Shown here one piece after another: positions 33,898 through 46,507 of a stretch of 64,000 nt of DNA. The notes beneath the pieces are model-generated. The model searched no databases. It was given only the letters and a program-made list of their open reading frames with translations, and had not been told where the DNA came from. This DNA is from Przewalskia tangutica (Eukaryota > Streptophyta > Magnoliopsida > Solanales > Solanaceae). The position numbers were made by a program, and so were the translations under genes. The stretch lies in the NCBI GenBank assembly GCA_029844215.1, contig CM056724.1:86633093-86697092 (forward strand). The letters are read 5' to 3'. Within the stretch, counting starts at the first letter, position 1; the number at the start of each line of letters is the position of its first letter.

Positions 33898-36800
33898 TGT
33901 TATACCCCGTATTTCCAGAGTATGTACGTAAGGACGTACGTAGAAAATTTTGAAGTTTAAAGTGGCTTGGCCGAATTATTTTTGTTCACAACACCCGTTT
34001 AGAGTCGTTTTTCGACGAAACGTTTCCACAGCTTTCGTAGGGTAAATTACGGCTATGTCATTTTTAATTTTTGCGGATTTTTCCGAGAGACGGAACATTT
34101 TGGACCAACGAGAGGGCGACACTTGTCACCCTCTCATTGGAGCACGTTGTGGGCGGTTGGCTTGGACGAAATGGTGACTATTTTGTCAAGTAGTAGGTAG
34201 GATATTTTGTGGTAGATGGATAAGGTGCACTTGGTAAGATCTTGGTCCTACACTTGCCTTGCACTTGGCAAGATCTTGGCCATTGGTTGGCCTTTGCTAG
34301 ACCTATAAATACCCTCTTGATGACTTCTTCATCCATTCCTAAAATATTTCTAAGTGTTAAATCCTCCTCCCTCCCTTGTGTTGAGTTCGCCGAGAGCTTC
34401 CTCCCCTTGGCCGAGAGCCATCCCCTCTCGGGTGCTAGCCGTGGGTACCCCTAGCCTAGTTGTTTTCAGATAATACCCCCTCTGTAGAAATACTCTCAAA
34501 AGTATTGTTATAATGCCCAAATTACCTTAGACGTATACCTTGTAGTATTCTAAGGTTATACCTATACAAAAGCCAGTTATACTATCATACTTCCCACAAC
34601 AGAAAACCGAAACCCTAAGGAAAATCTCCATAGTTAGTTGGAGTAATAAGTAGAAGTTGGTTAGAACTTCTAAGGGTTGTTTGAGCGGCCTGAGCGCACT
34701 GAGTAGGAGCTAAACCTTGCTCAGGATCGACATTTAAACTCGGATAATTATGGGCTTATCGAGGTAAATATCTTGTCCTCTATTGTAATTGGAAATTACA
34801 TGATTGTTAGACTATATAGTTGAAGTATACTATATATAGAACTGAACGTTGTTGTCGCAATGTCTTTTGACTTAAGCCCAATAATAAGAAACCTTTTCGA
34901 AAGAAGAGTAATCCGAATCGCTTTTACATAGGATGTATTCTGAGACTTGTGTAGCTTTTACGCGAGGTAGAATTGTGCACGCGTCCGATTAGGCGTATAA
35001 CCCTCGGTTGGCTTGGTAGCGGCCCGATAGAGAGAGAGATTTACGCTCATGTGGGAGGTGCCACGAATTTTACGTAATGTTCTACGATTAGACCTAAATG
35101 TTAATAAGCGCCTTGTGGCCTTATAGGTTGAAGTACTACGTATGGCGCGATCTACTTGGCTTAGGAGTAGCGGTTGGAGGTACTTGAGCGTTTTGCTATT
35201 AGTCGATACTCGCCGAGGTATGTGAACCTCTTCCTATCTCTTCTAGCATGATATGTGTGAACTATGTAGTACGGGAGACGATACGTGCTAAATGTATTTG
35301 ATTGGTTTAAAACATAAAGTGTTATAACGGCTTTATGGGAAGTTGGTTATATGACTTTATGTTGGTAAGAAAATACTTGTGTTTTTTTAAAAGGTAAGCG
35401 ATCGAACTATAAGCGCTTGTTATGTGTTAATAAAGAACTTGAAGTATATCAAAAGATTTTGAATCATTTTGAAAGAAGGAGTAATACTTGGTTTTGAAAA
35501 CTTAAGAGTTATACTAACTTTATGGAAAGTTAGGTATAACGGCTTAAGAATGTTTCTTCGATTTCGGAAATCAGAATGTGTATCGACAAACCACTGCAGC
35601 GTTAATAAAAGGAAATGTTTTGACAGATTTAGTATTATTAAAACCAGTAGAAACTTGCATCTGCATAGAAGCTAAGATGAGACAAAATGATATTTCCTAG
35701 ATCATGGCTGCTGTAATAAGATTGTTATAAACAAGAATATCCTACTCACACATAAGGCTTATGTTTCTCAGATGGTTTAAAAGAGAATTATATTCTTAAA
35801 TGAATAAGACTATGAACTTTAAACCTTTCTAAAATAAGAAACGTGAACATTTGAAATTAGGCAAACTTGGACGTTTGGATAATAATGTTGTTACTTGATT
35901 TTACAAGGATAAGTGTTTTGATTTACTTCAAAAGATAATCACTCTATTTGCATATACTACGGGTATTGTGTGACTTTTGTGAAAGTAACGTATCTTTTAA
36001 AAAAGTTAATGTATGAAGTACTTTGGGGATAGAAACCCGAACATGTTGACATATAGTAGAAAGTACCTTGTGTGTATAACTTGATTGTGTTGGTTTGTGA
36101 TAGCCTTGTAATACTTTCTTATTGATAGATAAGTAAATGTGCTAGGATGCTACGTGTGTTAGTATCTTGTGATGTTAGTGTAAAGGGGTTTCCCCTCGAC
36201 TGCGCTTAAAGTTGTTTGACTATCAGCCGTTATGTTGGTATTATACCACTCACCTTGACTTTTACGAGGTTGTCGCCTCCGACGCGGGTAGACTCAGCGG
36301 GTCTAGTGACCTATGATTCGAGAATACCTCACGCGGGTCCCGAGGGCCTATGCGAGCTACGAGAGTTCCGTGTTAGTTTGCGTCCTTTATGGGCATGCGG
36401 TCTATGTGGCCACGCGGATCGCGGTCGAGCGGATGCCGGGAGTAGCTACCGATGCGAGAATACCTCACGGGCCATTGGAGTGGCCTATGCGGAGTGCGGA
36501 GTTCTGGGCTAAGACGCCGCACATTAGATATCGCGCGAGTGGCGGCCTTTGATCATGTGACGGTTCAGACAGATTTCATGATACGCTTTATGACCTTGTT
36601 GGTACGGTGGTTTTAGTAGTCGGCTATGCCTTCATACTTACCCCAGACGGTTTTATTATGACACAGTGGGACACGTGTTCATGTGTATCTCTCGAGTGCT
36701 TTTATATATCATAGATCGCCGCGGTGAGGAAGGTATTCCGCGGCATGATTGATGTTGTGGGCGTGAGACCCATATTTATATTTGAGTGATGACTTTGAGG

Positions 36801-37328
36801 CGAGTCACCGACTTGATATGATCGCTATTTATTGTGAATCGTAGTTTGGTTATCATACATGTCTCCCGCTTTATATAGACTACTATGATTTCATTTACTG
36901 ATTTTCGCCACATACTGCACTGTTATCGACCTCCTTCGGGCCGCTCATGCCGCAGTAAAGGTACACCGCCGTTGATCCTCGCTCTTAGTGGTCTGATTCA
37001 GCGTTTGGGAAGCTCCGTTCCTCCGAGGCTTATTGGTATAGTCCTGTTGTTGTAGGTGCTACATTCGGGGTATGGCGGGCCCCGCCCCGTCGTTGTTGTC
37101 ATATCATTCGTAGAGGTGCAGCAATCTTGTTGGGCGTGGTTTGTAAAAGGATTAAACTGTTCGAGTTGAAAGAGTTGTTGTTATATATATATGCCGAAAG
37201 GCAAGTTTTCCATGAGTTATTGTTTATACTTGTATTTTACGTTATTGATTTATGTTCCGCTGATTTTCTCTCGATGTATGACTACCGGGTGCCTGTAAGG
37301 CACGACCACGCCCGGTTCGGTCGTGACA
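33898..37328 (+). mobile_element. T LTR B (shared middle LTR)
   Basis: 3431 bp, serving both as 3' LTR of interior 1 and 5' LTR of interior 2. Palindrome 34112-34133, TATAAAT 34304-34310, candidate exon 35127-35217, minisatellite 36310-36500, terminal hairpins 36930-37328. Short indels against A and C are concentrated in G/C runs. Confidence 0.92.
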
Positions 37329-37525
37329 AAAGTGGTATCGAGCGATTAATCCTCGGAAAGTGTCTACGCACCGTATCCAAGAGAGTCTTGATTATCGGTG
37401 TTGTGCACCACATCAATAATCGTGAGGCTATAGGATATTTAGGATTGGTTTCTACTCTTCTCACTCGAGATCGTGCCTTAGAGTGTTGTAAGTTGGACCT
37501 CTAACGTATTTCTTTCCTTACCGCT

Positions 37526-38311
37526 ATGCCTCCGCGTAGGCAAACCCGAGCCCAGAGGGAGGAAAGCGGCCAGGAACTGCGAGTAGAGTTACGAGGGTTA
37601 CGAGGCACAGCCCAATCATCACCGGGTGGTGTTTTATTCGGGAGTTTTGCGACGCCACTAGCCCCACAGAGTTTAGCACGGCGGCGCAGCTCCTCTGCGG
37701 CCATGATATTTGAACCTTCGCCCACGACCGAGAACGATGAATATAGATTGCAAATAGCGACCACATTAGCTATGGATTTGGCTACCAGAGTATACCGATG
37801 TACCGCGAGTCTTGATGACTATCTAAGAGAGGTTGTGCGAGAGTAATTCTTGATTAGGCTTGGGTATGGCACGTGTATGGGCTTATGCGCAGCAGCCGAG
37901 AAACGAGATCGGCGGGTTAACGAAGGCGAGAAGAGGCGAGCGCAAGGTCCTTTGGTAACTTTCGAGTCGAGTCACCTCACCACAGATTAGATTCTGCACA
38001 TACACTTGTGCAGAAAGGTCCTCCAGATGGTTCAGGACGTTCGGGTACGCAGGAGTTGGTCGAGCTCGAGCTTCCGCTCACACACGGGCGTTCCACCATC
38101 CGGATTCAGCTTTTTTTTTTTTTTTTTTTTTTTCTTTTTCGGTGTTCACGGCAAGGCGCCATCCCGTGGAATGTCGTCTTTAGTTGGTACTTGTTGTACC
38201 TATGACCGCCGTGGTCCGATGTCGAAAGAGTGTCCTTGCGGAGGACTTAGCCTTCGAGGATCGGTGGGTAGTTTGTCATCTTCCTTAGCTATCGCCTACA
38301 CGGCAGTTTGA
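37526..38311 (+). pseudogene. Gag-like remnant, T interior 2
   Basis: The better-preserved copy: an uninterrupted 106-residue frame from MPPRRQTRAQ through EPSPTTENDEYRLQIATTLA and ATRVYRCTASLDDYLREVV to a stop at 37846. Later frames show a knuckle-like CCTYDRRGPMSKEC with the same Pro in the His position as interior 1. Helical and basic; family not recognised. Confidence 0.62.
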
Positions 38312-40006
38312 TTAGAACGACTAAGGGAGAAAGAGATTCAGGTATATCTTTAACCCTCTAGAGCTTTGTATACGTGATAAGGTGAGTATACCTTAAGTGT
38401 TATGTTCAGATAACATGAGTATTTTTTGTGATTAGAAATCTTGGTTAGTTAACCAAGGAAGATTTGGGGGGATAGAGAAGGTGTGAGCCTTAGAGTTTTA
38501 TACGTAGAGACCTTAGAGGTAAGGCCATCTCGAGTAAAAGACGTATGTTTATGTTTGACCCTTATAGGAGTGCATAGTGCACGTGAGCTATGTTTACGGG
38601 ATAAGTCCCTGAGTAGTGTGGAATGAAAGAGGGTAGTTGAGCTAAGAAGACCGCTAGGTTTTCGTAACGTGATTAGTGAGAGTTTTCCTTTGGAGAGCTA
38701 GCGTTTAGCGCGTTGCCGGGTCGGGTTGAGGCCACGTTGCGTCAACCCGCGCATGTTTGGTGGTGGGTCGGTTGTGGTGGTCCCGCCTTGTGGTAGGTCA
38801 CGAGGGTGTTAGGCCCGAGTTTAGTTAACCAGTCTAATTCGTGGACGATTCGACCGATGGTCGGGCGAGGTCACCATCTTGTCTTCTAGCAAGGACTGTT
38901 TACTCGGCAGAGGGTTATGCGAGATGTTACATCGTAAAGGTTGTAGGCTGCACGAGGTGCCTACCTACACCTTAAGACGCATGGGAGCCAGTGTTACTAC
39001 TGCTTTTTTTTTTTACGGAGGTTTTACCAGGCAAGGTTAGGAACTCAGGTGAGTCTCAGAATCGCATTCGCCCTCGGGCCAGTGTGTGTATTTCAGAGGT
39101 AGTTGTGGGGATTGTTGTCTCCTGTGGAGGGAGTGTTTAGGCTACCATTTCAGTTTTCGAATGTCGCCTTATGAGGCCTTGTAGGGGCGGAAGTGTAAGT
39201 TGCCGGTCGATTGGTTCGATGTTGGCAAGATTCAGATAGTTGGTTCAGGCTTGTTCCAGCAGACTGTGGATAGGGTAAAGCTTGTCTAGAAGAGGTTCTG
39301 GCAGCTCAGAGAAATCGTGCGGATAATCGGCGACGACGCTTAGAGTTCAGGTTGACGGTCGGTCTTCTTGAAAGTACCACCCCGGACAGGGTGTGACGAG
39401 TTTTGGAAAATAGAGGGAACTTAGCCCGAGTTACTTTGGGCCCTTTTGAGTTCATGTGAAGAATAGGCCAGGTTGCCTATATGTTAGCTTTTGCCGTCCG
39501 ACTTAGGAGGCAGTACGTCCGGTCTTTCGTATTGATATGATCGGGAAAGTATCAGAGATCCATCCAGAGTGATCCCTTTTAATGATGACCACGTTAGAAA
39601 TAGTAACCCCGAGTTTTGGAAATCAAGGCGATTTCAGAAATGTGGTAAGAGTTCGAGTCACGATACCTCGGGGATCGCATGCAGCCCGGTACCATTTGTT
39701 GGGTCGCCGGAGTGACACTAGAACCTCGCGGCAAAGTGACAAAGGTGGTATCACAACGAGTAAAGGGAGAAGCGAGCATGTATGGCGAGCATAGTTGTGA
39801 TCATTTCTTTTATAAGGAGAGGGTGCGAAGGAAGTATATTTTAGACCAGGAGAGGTGTTTGTGGTAATGTTAGAGGTGTTTCCTCGTGGACTTGGATGTA
39901 GGTATTTTTGCACGGGTGTTTCTGTAGCCATGCGTGGCAGGATTGTTTTTCGTAAGTATAGCAGTGAGGACTATACCGGCGCGCGTTTGTTTTGAGACTT
40001 AGAAGG
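38312..40006 (+). other. T interior 2, non-coding part
   Basis: Collinear with 32126-33862. No coding signal. Ends in the conserved GAACATCCGGGATGAATG pre-PPT segment. Confidence 0.7.
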
Positions 40007-40041
40007 AACATCCGGGATGAATGTTTCTAAGGAGGGGAGAA

Positions 40042-43000
40042 TGTTATACCCCGTATTTCCAGAGTATGTACGTAAGGACGTACGTAGAAAATTTTGAAGT
40101 TTAAAGTGGCTTGGCCGAATTATTTTTGTTCACAACACCCGTTTAGAGTCGTTTTCGACGAAACGTTTCCACGCCTTTCGTAGGGTAAATTACGCTATGT
40201 CATTTTTAATTTTTATGGATTTTTCCGAGAGGCGGAACATTTTGGACCAACGAGAGGCGACACTTGTCACCCTCTCATTGAGCACGTTAATGGCGGTTGG
40301 CTTGGACGAAATGGTGACTATTTTGTCAAGTAGTAGGTAGGATATTTTGTGGTAGATGGATAAGGTGCACTTGGTAAGATCTTGGTCCTACACTTGCCTT
40401 GCACTTGGCAAGATCTTGGCCATTGGTTGGCCTTTGCTAGACCTATAAATACCCCCCTCTTTGATGACTTCTTCATCCATTCCTAAAATATTTCTAAGTG
40501 TTAAATCCTCCTCCTCCCTTGTGTTGAGTTCGGAGAGCTTCCTCCCTTGGCGAGAGCCATCCCACTCCTGGGGTGCTAGCCGTGGGGTACCCCCCCCCCT
40601 AGCCTAGTTGTTTTCGTATAATACCCCCCCTCTTGGTAGAAATACTCTCAAAAGTATTGTTATAATGCCCAAATTACCTTAGACGTATACCTTGTAGTAT
40701 TCTAAGGTTATACCTATACAAAAAGCCCAGTTATACTATCATACTTCCCACAACAGAAAACCAAAACCCTAAGGAAAATCTCCATAGTTAGTTGGAGTAA
40801 TAAGTAGAAGTTGGTTAGAACTTCTAAGGGTTGTTTGGAGCGGCCTGAGCGCACTGAGTAGGAGCTAAACCTTGCTCAGATCGACATTTAAACTCGGATA
40901 ATTATGGGCTTATCGAGGTAAATATCTTGTCCCTCTATTGTAATTGGAAATTACATGATTGTTAGACTATATAGTTGAAGTATACTATATATAGAACTGA
41001 ACGTTGTTGTCGGCAATGTCTTTTGACTTAAGACTGAATAATAAGAAACCTTTTCGAAAGAAGAGTACTGAACTGTATTTACATAGGACTGTATTACTGT
41101 ATAATTGTGTAGCTTTTGTGTTAGGTAGAATTTTGCACGTCCGGATTAGACGTATAACCCCCTGGTTGGCTTGGTAGCGGCCCCGATAGAGAGGAGATTT
41201 ACTTGTTGTTGCGGGGAGGTCTTGCGAATTTTACGTAGAATGTTCTACGATTAGGCGTAAATGTTAATAAGCGCTGTGGCCTTATAGGTTGAAGTACTAC
41301 GTATGGCGCGATCTACTTGGCTTAAGGAGTAGCGACGGTTGGAGGTACTTGAGCGTTTTGCTATTAGTCGATACTGCCGCGAGGTATGTGAACCTCTTCC
41401 TATCTCTTCTAGCATGATATGTGTGAACTATGTAGTACGGTAGACGCATACGTGCTAAATGTATTTGATTGGTTTAAAACATAAAGTGTTATAACGGCTT
41501 TATGGGAAGTTGTTATAACGACTTTATGTTGGTAAGAAAATACTTGTGTTTTTTTAAAAGGTAAGCGATCCGAACTATAAGCGCTTGTTAGGTGTTAATA
41601 AAGTACTTGAAGTATATCAAAAGATTTTTGAATCATTTTGAAAGAAGGAGTAATACTTGGTTTTTGAAAACTTAAGAGTTATACTAACTTTATGGAAAGT
41701 TAGGTATAACGGCTTAAGAATGTTTTACTGATTTCGGAAATCAGAATGTGTATCGACAAACCACTGCGGCGTTAATAAAAGGAAATGTTTTGTGATTTAG
41801 TATTATTAAAACCAGAGAAACTTGCATCTGTAGAAGCTAAGATGAGACAAAATGATATTTCCTAGATCATGGCTGCTGTAATAAGATTGTTATAAACAAG
41901 AATATCCTACTCACACATAAGGCTTATGTTTCTCAGATGGTTTAAAAGAGAATTATATTCTTAAATGAATAAGACTATGAACTACGAAACCTTTCTAAAA
42001 TAAGAAACGTGAACATTTGAAATTAGGCAAACTTGGACGTTTGGATAATAATGTTACTTGATTTTACAAGGATAAGTGTTTTGATTTACTTCAAAAGATA
42101 ATCACTCTATTTGCATATACTACGGGTATTGTGTGACTTTTGTGAAAGTAACGTATCTTTTAAAAAAGTTAATGTATGAAGTACTTTGGGGATAGAAACC
42201 CGAACATGTTGACATATAGTAGAAAGTACCTTGTGTGTATAACTTGATTGTGTTGGTTTGTGATAGCCTTGTAATACTTTCTTGTTGATAGATAAGTAAA
42301 TGTGCTAGGATGCTACGTGTGTTAGTATCTTGTGATGTTAGTGTAAGGGTTTTCCTCGATCGCGCTTTAAAGTTGTTTGACTATCACCGTTATGTTGGTA
42401 TTATACCACTCACCTTGACTTTTACGGAGGTTGTCGCCTACGATGCGGGTAGACTCAGCGGGTCTAGTGACCTATGATTCGAGAATACCTCATGCGGGTC
42501 CCGGGCCTATGCGAGCTACGAGAGTTCGTGTTAGTTTGCGTCCTTTATGGGCACGCGGTCATGTGGCTATGCGGATCGCTGCGAAGTCGAGCGGACGCCG
42601 GGAGTAGCTACCCTCGATGCGGGAATACCTCATGCGGGCCATTGTGGCCTATGCGAGTCGCGGGAGTTCGAGGCTAAGACGCGCACATTAGATATCGCGC
42701 GAGTGGCGGCTTTGATCATGTGACGGTCAGACAGATTTCATGATACGATTTATGACCTTGTTGGTACGGTGGGTTTTAGTAGTCGGCTATGCCTTCATAC
42801 TTACCCCAGACGGTTTTATTATGACACAGTGGGACACGTGTTCATGTGTATCTCGAGTGCTTTTATATATCATAGATCGCCGGTGAGGAAGGTATTCGCG
42901 GCATGATTGATGTTGTGGGCGTGAGACCCATATTTATATTTGAGTGATGACTTTGAGGCGTGAGTCACGACTTGATATGATCGCTTATTTATTGTGAATC

Positions 43001-43497
43001 GTAGTTTGGTTATCATACATGTCTCCCGCTTTATATAGACTACTATGATTTCATTTACGATTTTCAATTTCACATACCTGCACTGTTGCATCGACCTTCG
43101 AGGCCGCGTTCATGCCGCAGTAAAGGTACACCGCCGTTGATCCTCGCTCTTAGGGTCCTGATTCAGCGTTTGGAAGCTCCGTTCCTCCGAGGCTTATCTT
43201 GGTATAGTCCCCTGTTGTTGTAGGTGCTACATTCGTGGTATGGCGAGCCCCCGTCCGCTGTTGTTGTCATATCATTCGTAGAGGTGCGTAGTAATCTGTG
43301 TGGCGGGGTTTGTAAAAAGGATTAAACTGCTCGAGTTGAAAGAGTTGTTGTTTATATATATATGCCGAAAGGCAAGTTTTCAAGTTATTGTTTATACTTC
43401 GTTATTTTACGTTATTGATTTATGTTCACTGATTTTCTACGATGTATGACTACCGGAGTGCCCGGTAGGCACGACCACGCCCGGTTCGGTCGTGACA
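40042..43497 (+). mobile_element. T LTR C
   Basis: 3456 bp. Palindrome 40253-40273, TATAAAT 40444-40450, perfect palindrome CGTAGAATGTTCTACG (41234-41249), candidate exon 41288-41383, minisatellite 42470-42680, terminal hairpins to 43497. Followed by P interior, not by a PBS, so it is the last LTR of the array. Confidence 0.92.
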
Positions 43498-44062
43498 GAT
43501 CGTAAGGTAGGCTTGGAGCATGGAAATTGCGAGCCTAAGAATATTGGTAGCCGAGACCTTAGATATATAAGGCTCTCAGGCCATAAGATTTATTATAGAC
43601 CAGAATAAGAGTTAAGTGCGACGGCGGGTCGGGGTGAGGACCTGTTACGGGTCTCCCCATGGCCTGGAATGGAGTGGGATCAGTTGGTAGTAGTTCCGCT
43701 ACGTGACGGGGTCACGAGGGCGCAAGGCCCAAGTCTAGTTAATTGTTTTACGGGTTCGTGGACGCGTTCCACCGGAACCAGGTCATGAAAGCCGGAAATG
43801 GCCTTATATTGTCTTATAGAGTGACTCCAAAGATTAGGGGCCAGAATTGGTAAGGAAGTTATGTATGTATGCTAGAAAGAGTTGGAAGTACGAAAAGATA
43901 ACCTCTTTCGGGCTTATGATGGACGGATATACGTGTGCGAGGTATTAGGGCTATGTGTGGCATTATTAGTATGTCGGGGTTGTGAAAGGAAACTATGTCG
44001 CAAATTATAAAGATTGACTCCGAAAGAACATTCGGGGACGAATGTTTCTAAGGGGGGAAGAA
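43498..44062 (+). other. P interior, 3' part with pre-PPT hairpin and PPT
   Basis: Aligns with the M2 interior beside S2 (GAGCCTAAGAATATTGGTAG, GAGACCTTAGATA). No frame of note. It ends with the inverted repeat AACATTC..GAATGTT (44027-44046) and the PPT TCTAAGGGGGGAAGAA (44047-44062). Confidence 0.75.
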
Positions 44063-46502
44063 TGTTACACCCCGTATTTACAAGACATGTTTTAAGAACG
44101 TACGTAAGAACTCAAAGGTTAAGGTTTGAGACGAGTAAAAATTTATCGGAATTTTGGAATTTGTCGGAAACGAAATATTGCGACAAGCGGGAGGCGACAT
44201 GTGTCACCCCCCTTAATGGTCTTGGACGAAAATGTGATGGAGAAAATGGTCATTTGACCCTAATTTAAAAGACCAAGTCTTGCTAGCCTTAGAGCTTGAC
44301 AACATTGACCAAGTCAATGACCCCACTTAGTCTTGATATTTAGAAAGACTTCATCCAAGCCACCCAATTGGTTACATCTTGACCCTCCATGTCCCTATAT
44401 AATACTAGTAGTAGTGAGACAAGTCCACACTTAGAAAAAAAATTCAAGAGAATTGGAAGAGCTAGAGCTTAGCTCTCGGCTTCATCAAGAAAAAGGAAGA
44501 AAATTTTTTGTTGCTTGTCCATTAAGCTCCAAACTTTAACCCAAGGTTCTTGAGTGTATAGTAAGCATATCTCAATAGAAAAACCCCGGAAAAAGAGAGT
44601 TTTCGTATTAGTCGCAAAGTGAAAACCTAGTGGCTTTCTAGGTTTTGGATTGGAAGCTTGAAGGAAAGTTGTTGGTGTGGTTCTAAGGGTCTCAACAAGC
44701 GGATTGAAGTGTCTTGGAGAGGCTCTAAACTACTAAGGAGCGACTTTGATTGAATTGATTAAGACTCGTTAAGGTATAATCTTGTCTTTTAAAGGTGTTA
44801 CAAGATTATATATTTATATTGTTGTTGTTAGCTTTACTTGTTGCTAGCATGAAGTTGATATGTTGAAGTTATAAGTATTATGGAGTGCTTGTAGCTAAAT
44901 CCGAAATGTTATATAAGCCACTTGAAAATTTGATTACTAATTGGTCGTTTATTAGAAATCGTCGCATGTCACTTACTTAAAGATTATGGTTGTTATAATC
45001 AAATGCGACTTGATATCATGTTATGCTACCAATTTGGATTGAAATGGAAATTGGATAAGAATTGGTATTGTTGAACTCAAGGTGGCCGAATTTGTACTTG
45101 TGGTTTGTAATAGTTTGTTATTCATATGTATTGGACTACTTTCTATATTGTGGTGAGCCAATCAATTTGTATAGTTAATTATTTGTATTGGACTACCTTA
45201 TAGATTGTGGTGAGCCAATTGGGGCTGTTTGGTTATTGTATTCGGCCTTGAAAAAGGTGGCAAAGTAAGTAAAAACAAAGGAGGTGCTGTCCGATTTTCC
45301 GTAGAATTTAGCGACATAGCACCTAGAATATTCTACGTTTGAAATAAGAGGTTAATGGACGTATGGTGACCATTATAGGTTGAAGTACTAAGTATAGCGT
45401 ATCCTACTTGAAGAATGGAATAGCTCAAGGTGGAAGTACTTTGGAGCATTTTGCTACTTGTCGACAATCGTCGCGAGGTATGTGAACCTCTTCCTTCCTT
45501 TGGCATGATTCTATGTATGGAATATACTTGTAGTATCATTTCATGTTTCCTTCTACTCTTAGAAGTTAAGAGGTAGTTGGGTGATTTACTCTATGTAGAA
45601 CTTTTCCTATCTTTGAGCATGACTAGTTGCACGTGTGTAGTACGGTAGACGTACAACACCTTGATATCCTTTACTAGTTTATTGAATGGCCAAGTCGGGT
45701 GAGTTAGGAGATTAACTCGCTCCTTTGAAAGTATAAAGGATGTCTTAAGTTTTATTTAAAGTTAAGGGACTTGAAGAGTTTTAAAGTATGTGATACTTGT
45801 TCCGTTTTAGACGTCTAAGTCCCTTGGATAGGAAATTATATTTTTGGCTAAGGCATAAAGTGAATATAACGACTTTATGGGGAGTTGGTTATATTTGCTT
45901 TATGGAAAGATAAATGACTTGATTTTAGTGAAAAGGCCACTTGTTTTTAAGGCATTAATTGCCTAAGGTTTTATAATAAAAGGAGTCACACAAAGTGTGG
46001 CCGTGGAATCCCCCATCACTGGATATGATCTCACATCAGACGTTATTTCTGTTCCATATTCGCACTGTTAGATCGACTTCTTCGGGGCTGCGTTCATGCC
46101 CGCAGGTTTTAGGTACCCATGTTGGTGATCCTTGCTCATAGGATCTCGGTTCAGTTTTGAGAAAAGCTCCATTTGCTCCGGAGGCTTATCTCTTGTACGG
46201 TTTCCCTGAGGTAGTAGATTCATGTATATTCAGGGGTATGGCGGGGCCCTGTCCCGCCACACGCTTGTTCGATTGTTATTCCTGAGGTGCGTATTCACAT
46301 ATGTGGTCAGTAAGAACCGAGTTATGCGATTGTACTTTTGATTATGTTTATAGTATGGAAGGCGGCCTTATCGGCCAGCCTGTGTTGTCTTTTGTTTACA
46401 CATATATTTATGTTGTGTATGTTCCGCTGCTATTCTCTGATGTATACCTGAACAGGGTGCCTAGGTAGGGCACTAGTCGCGGCCCGGGGTCGGGTCGTGA
46501 CA
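44063..46502 (+). mobile_element. 3' LTR of P, internally deleted
   Basis: 2440 bp against 4250 bp in the 5' LTR. It is collinear to about 45986, where about 1.85 kb is missing. The join holds ~35 bp (45987-46022, ACAAAGTGTGGCCGTGGAAT...) that matches the opposite strand of the 5' LTR near 26273-26315. The 3' end is complete (GGTATGGCGGGGCCCTGTCC from 46235, GGGTCGTGACA). Confidence 0.9.
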
Positions 46503-46507
46503 CGTAA

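Larger units (their letters stand above)
37329..40041 (+). mobile_element. T interior 2
   Basis: 2713 bp, collinear with interior 1. PBS 37333-37344, leader hairpin 37389-37422, Gag-like frame from 37526, 23-T run 38111-38133, pre-PPT hairpin and PPT at 40007-40041. No pol domains. Confidence 0.88.
27697..43497 (+). mobile_element. Tandem element T: LTR-interior-LTR-interior-LTR
   Basis: Three LTRs (27697-31179, 33898-37328, 40042-43497) share two interiors (31180-33897, 37329-40041), all plus strand. Each interior starts with a tRNA-Met PBS and ends in a PPT. The array is one insertion in P. Flanks GGACT (27692-27696) and GATCG (43498-43502) do not match as written; they would be compatible with GGACT if one G was lost and CTG was read as TCG, as elsewhere here. 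Probably made by unequal recombination between LTRs. Confidence 0.9.
22790..46502 (+). mobile_element. Coding-poor giant-LTR element P (with nested T)
   Basis: 5' LTR 22790-27039, 3' LTR 44063-46502, TSD (A/C)GTAA. Removing T leaves an interior of only about 1.22 kb (27040-27696 plus 43498-44062), matching the 1.21-kb interior of M2. It has a PBS, a structured leader, a Gag-start-like stretch (TRKAAVTQEGLCGF) that soon hits stops, a pre-PPT hairpin and a PPT. No protease, RT or integrase. A non-autonomous element probably served by O-type relatives with the same PBS, leader and PPT. Confidence 0.9.
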
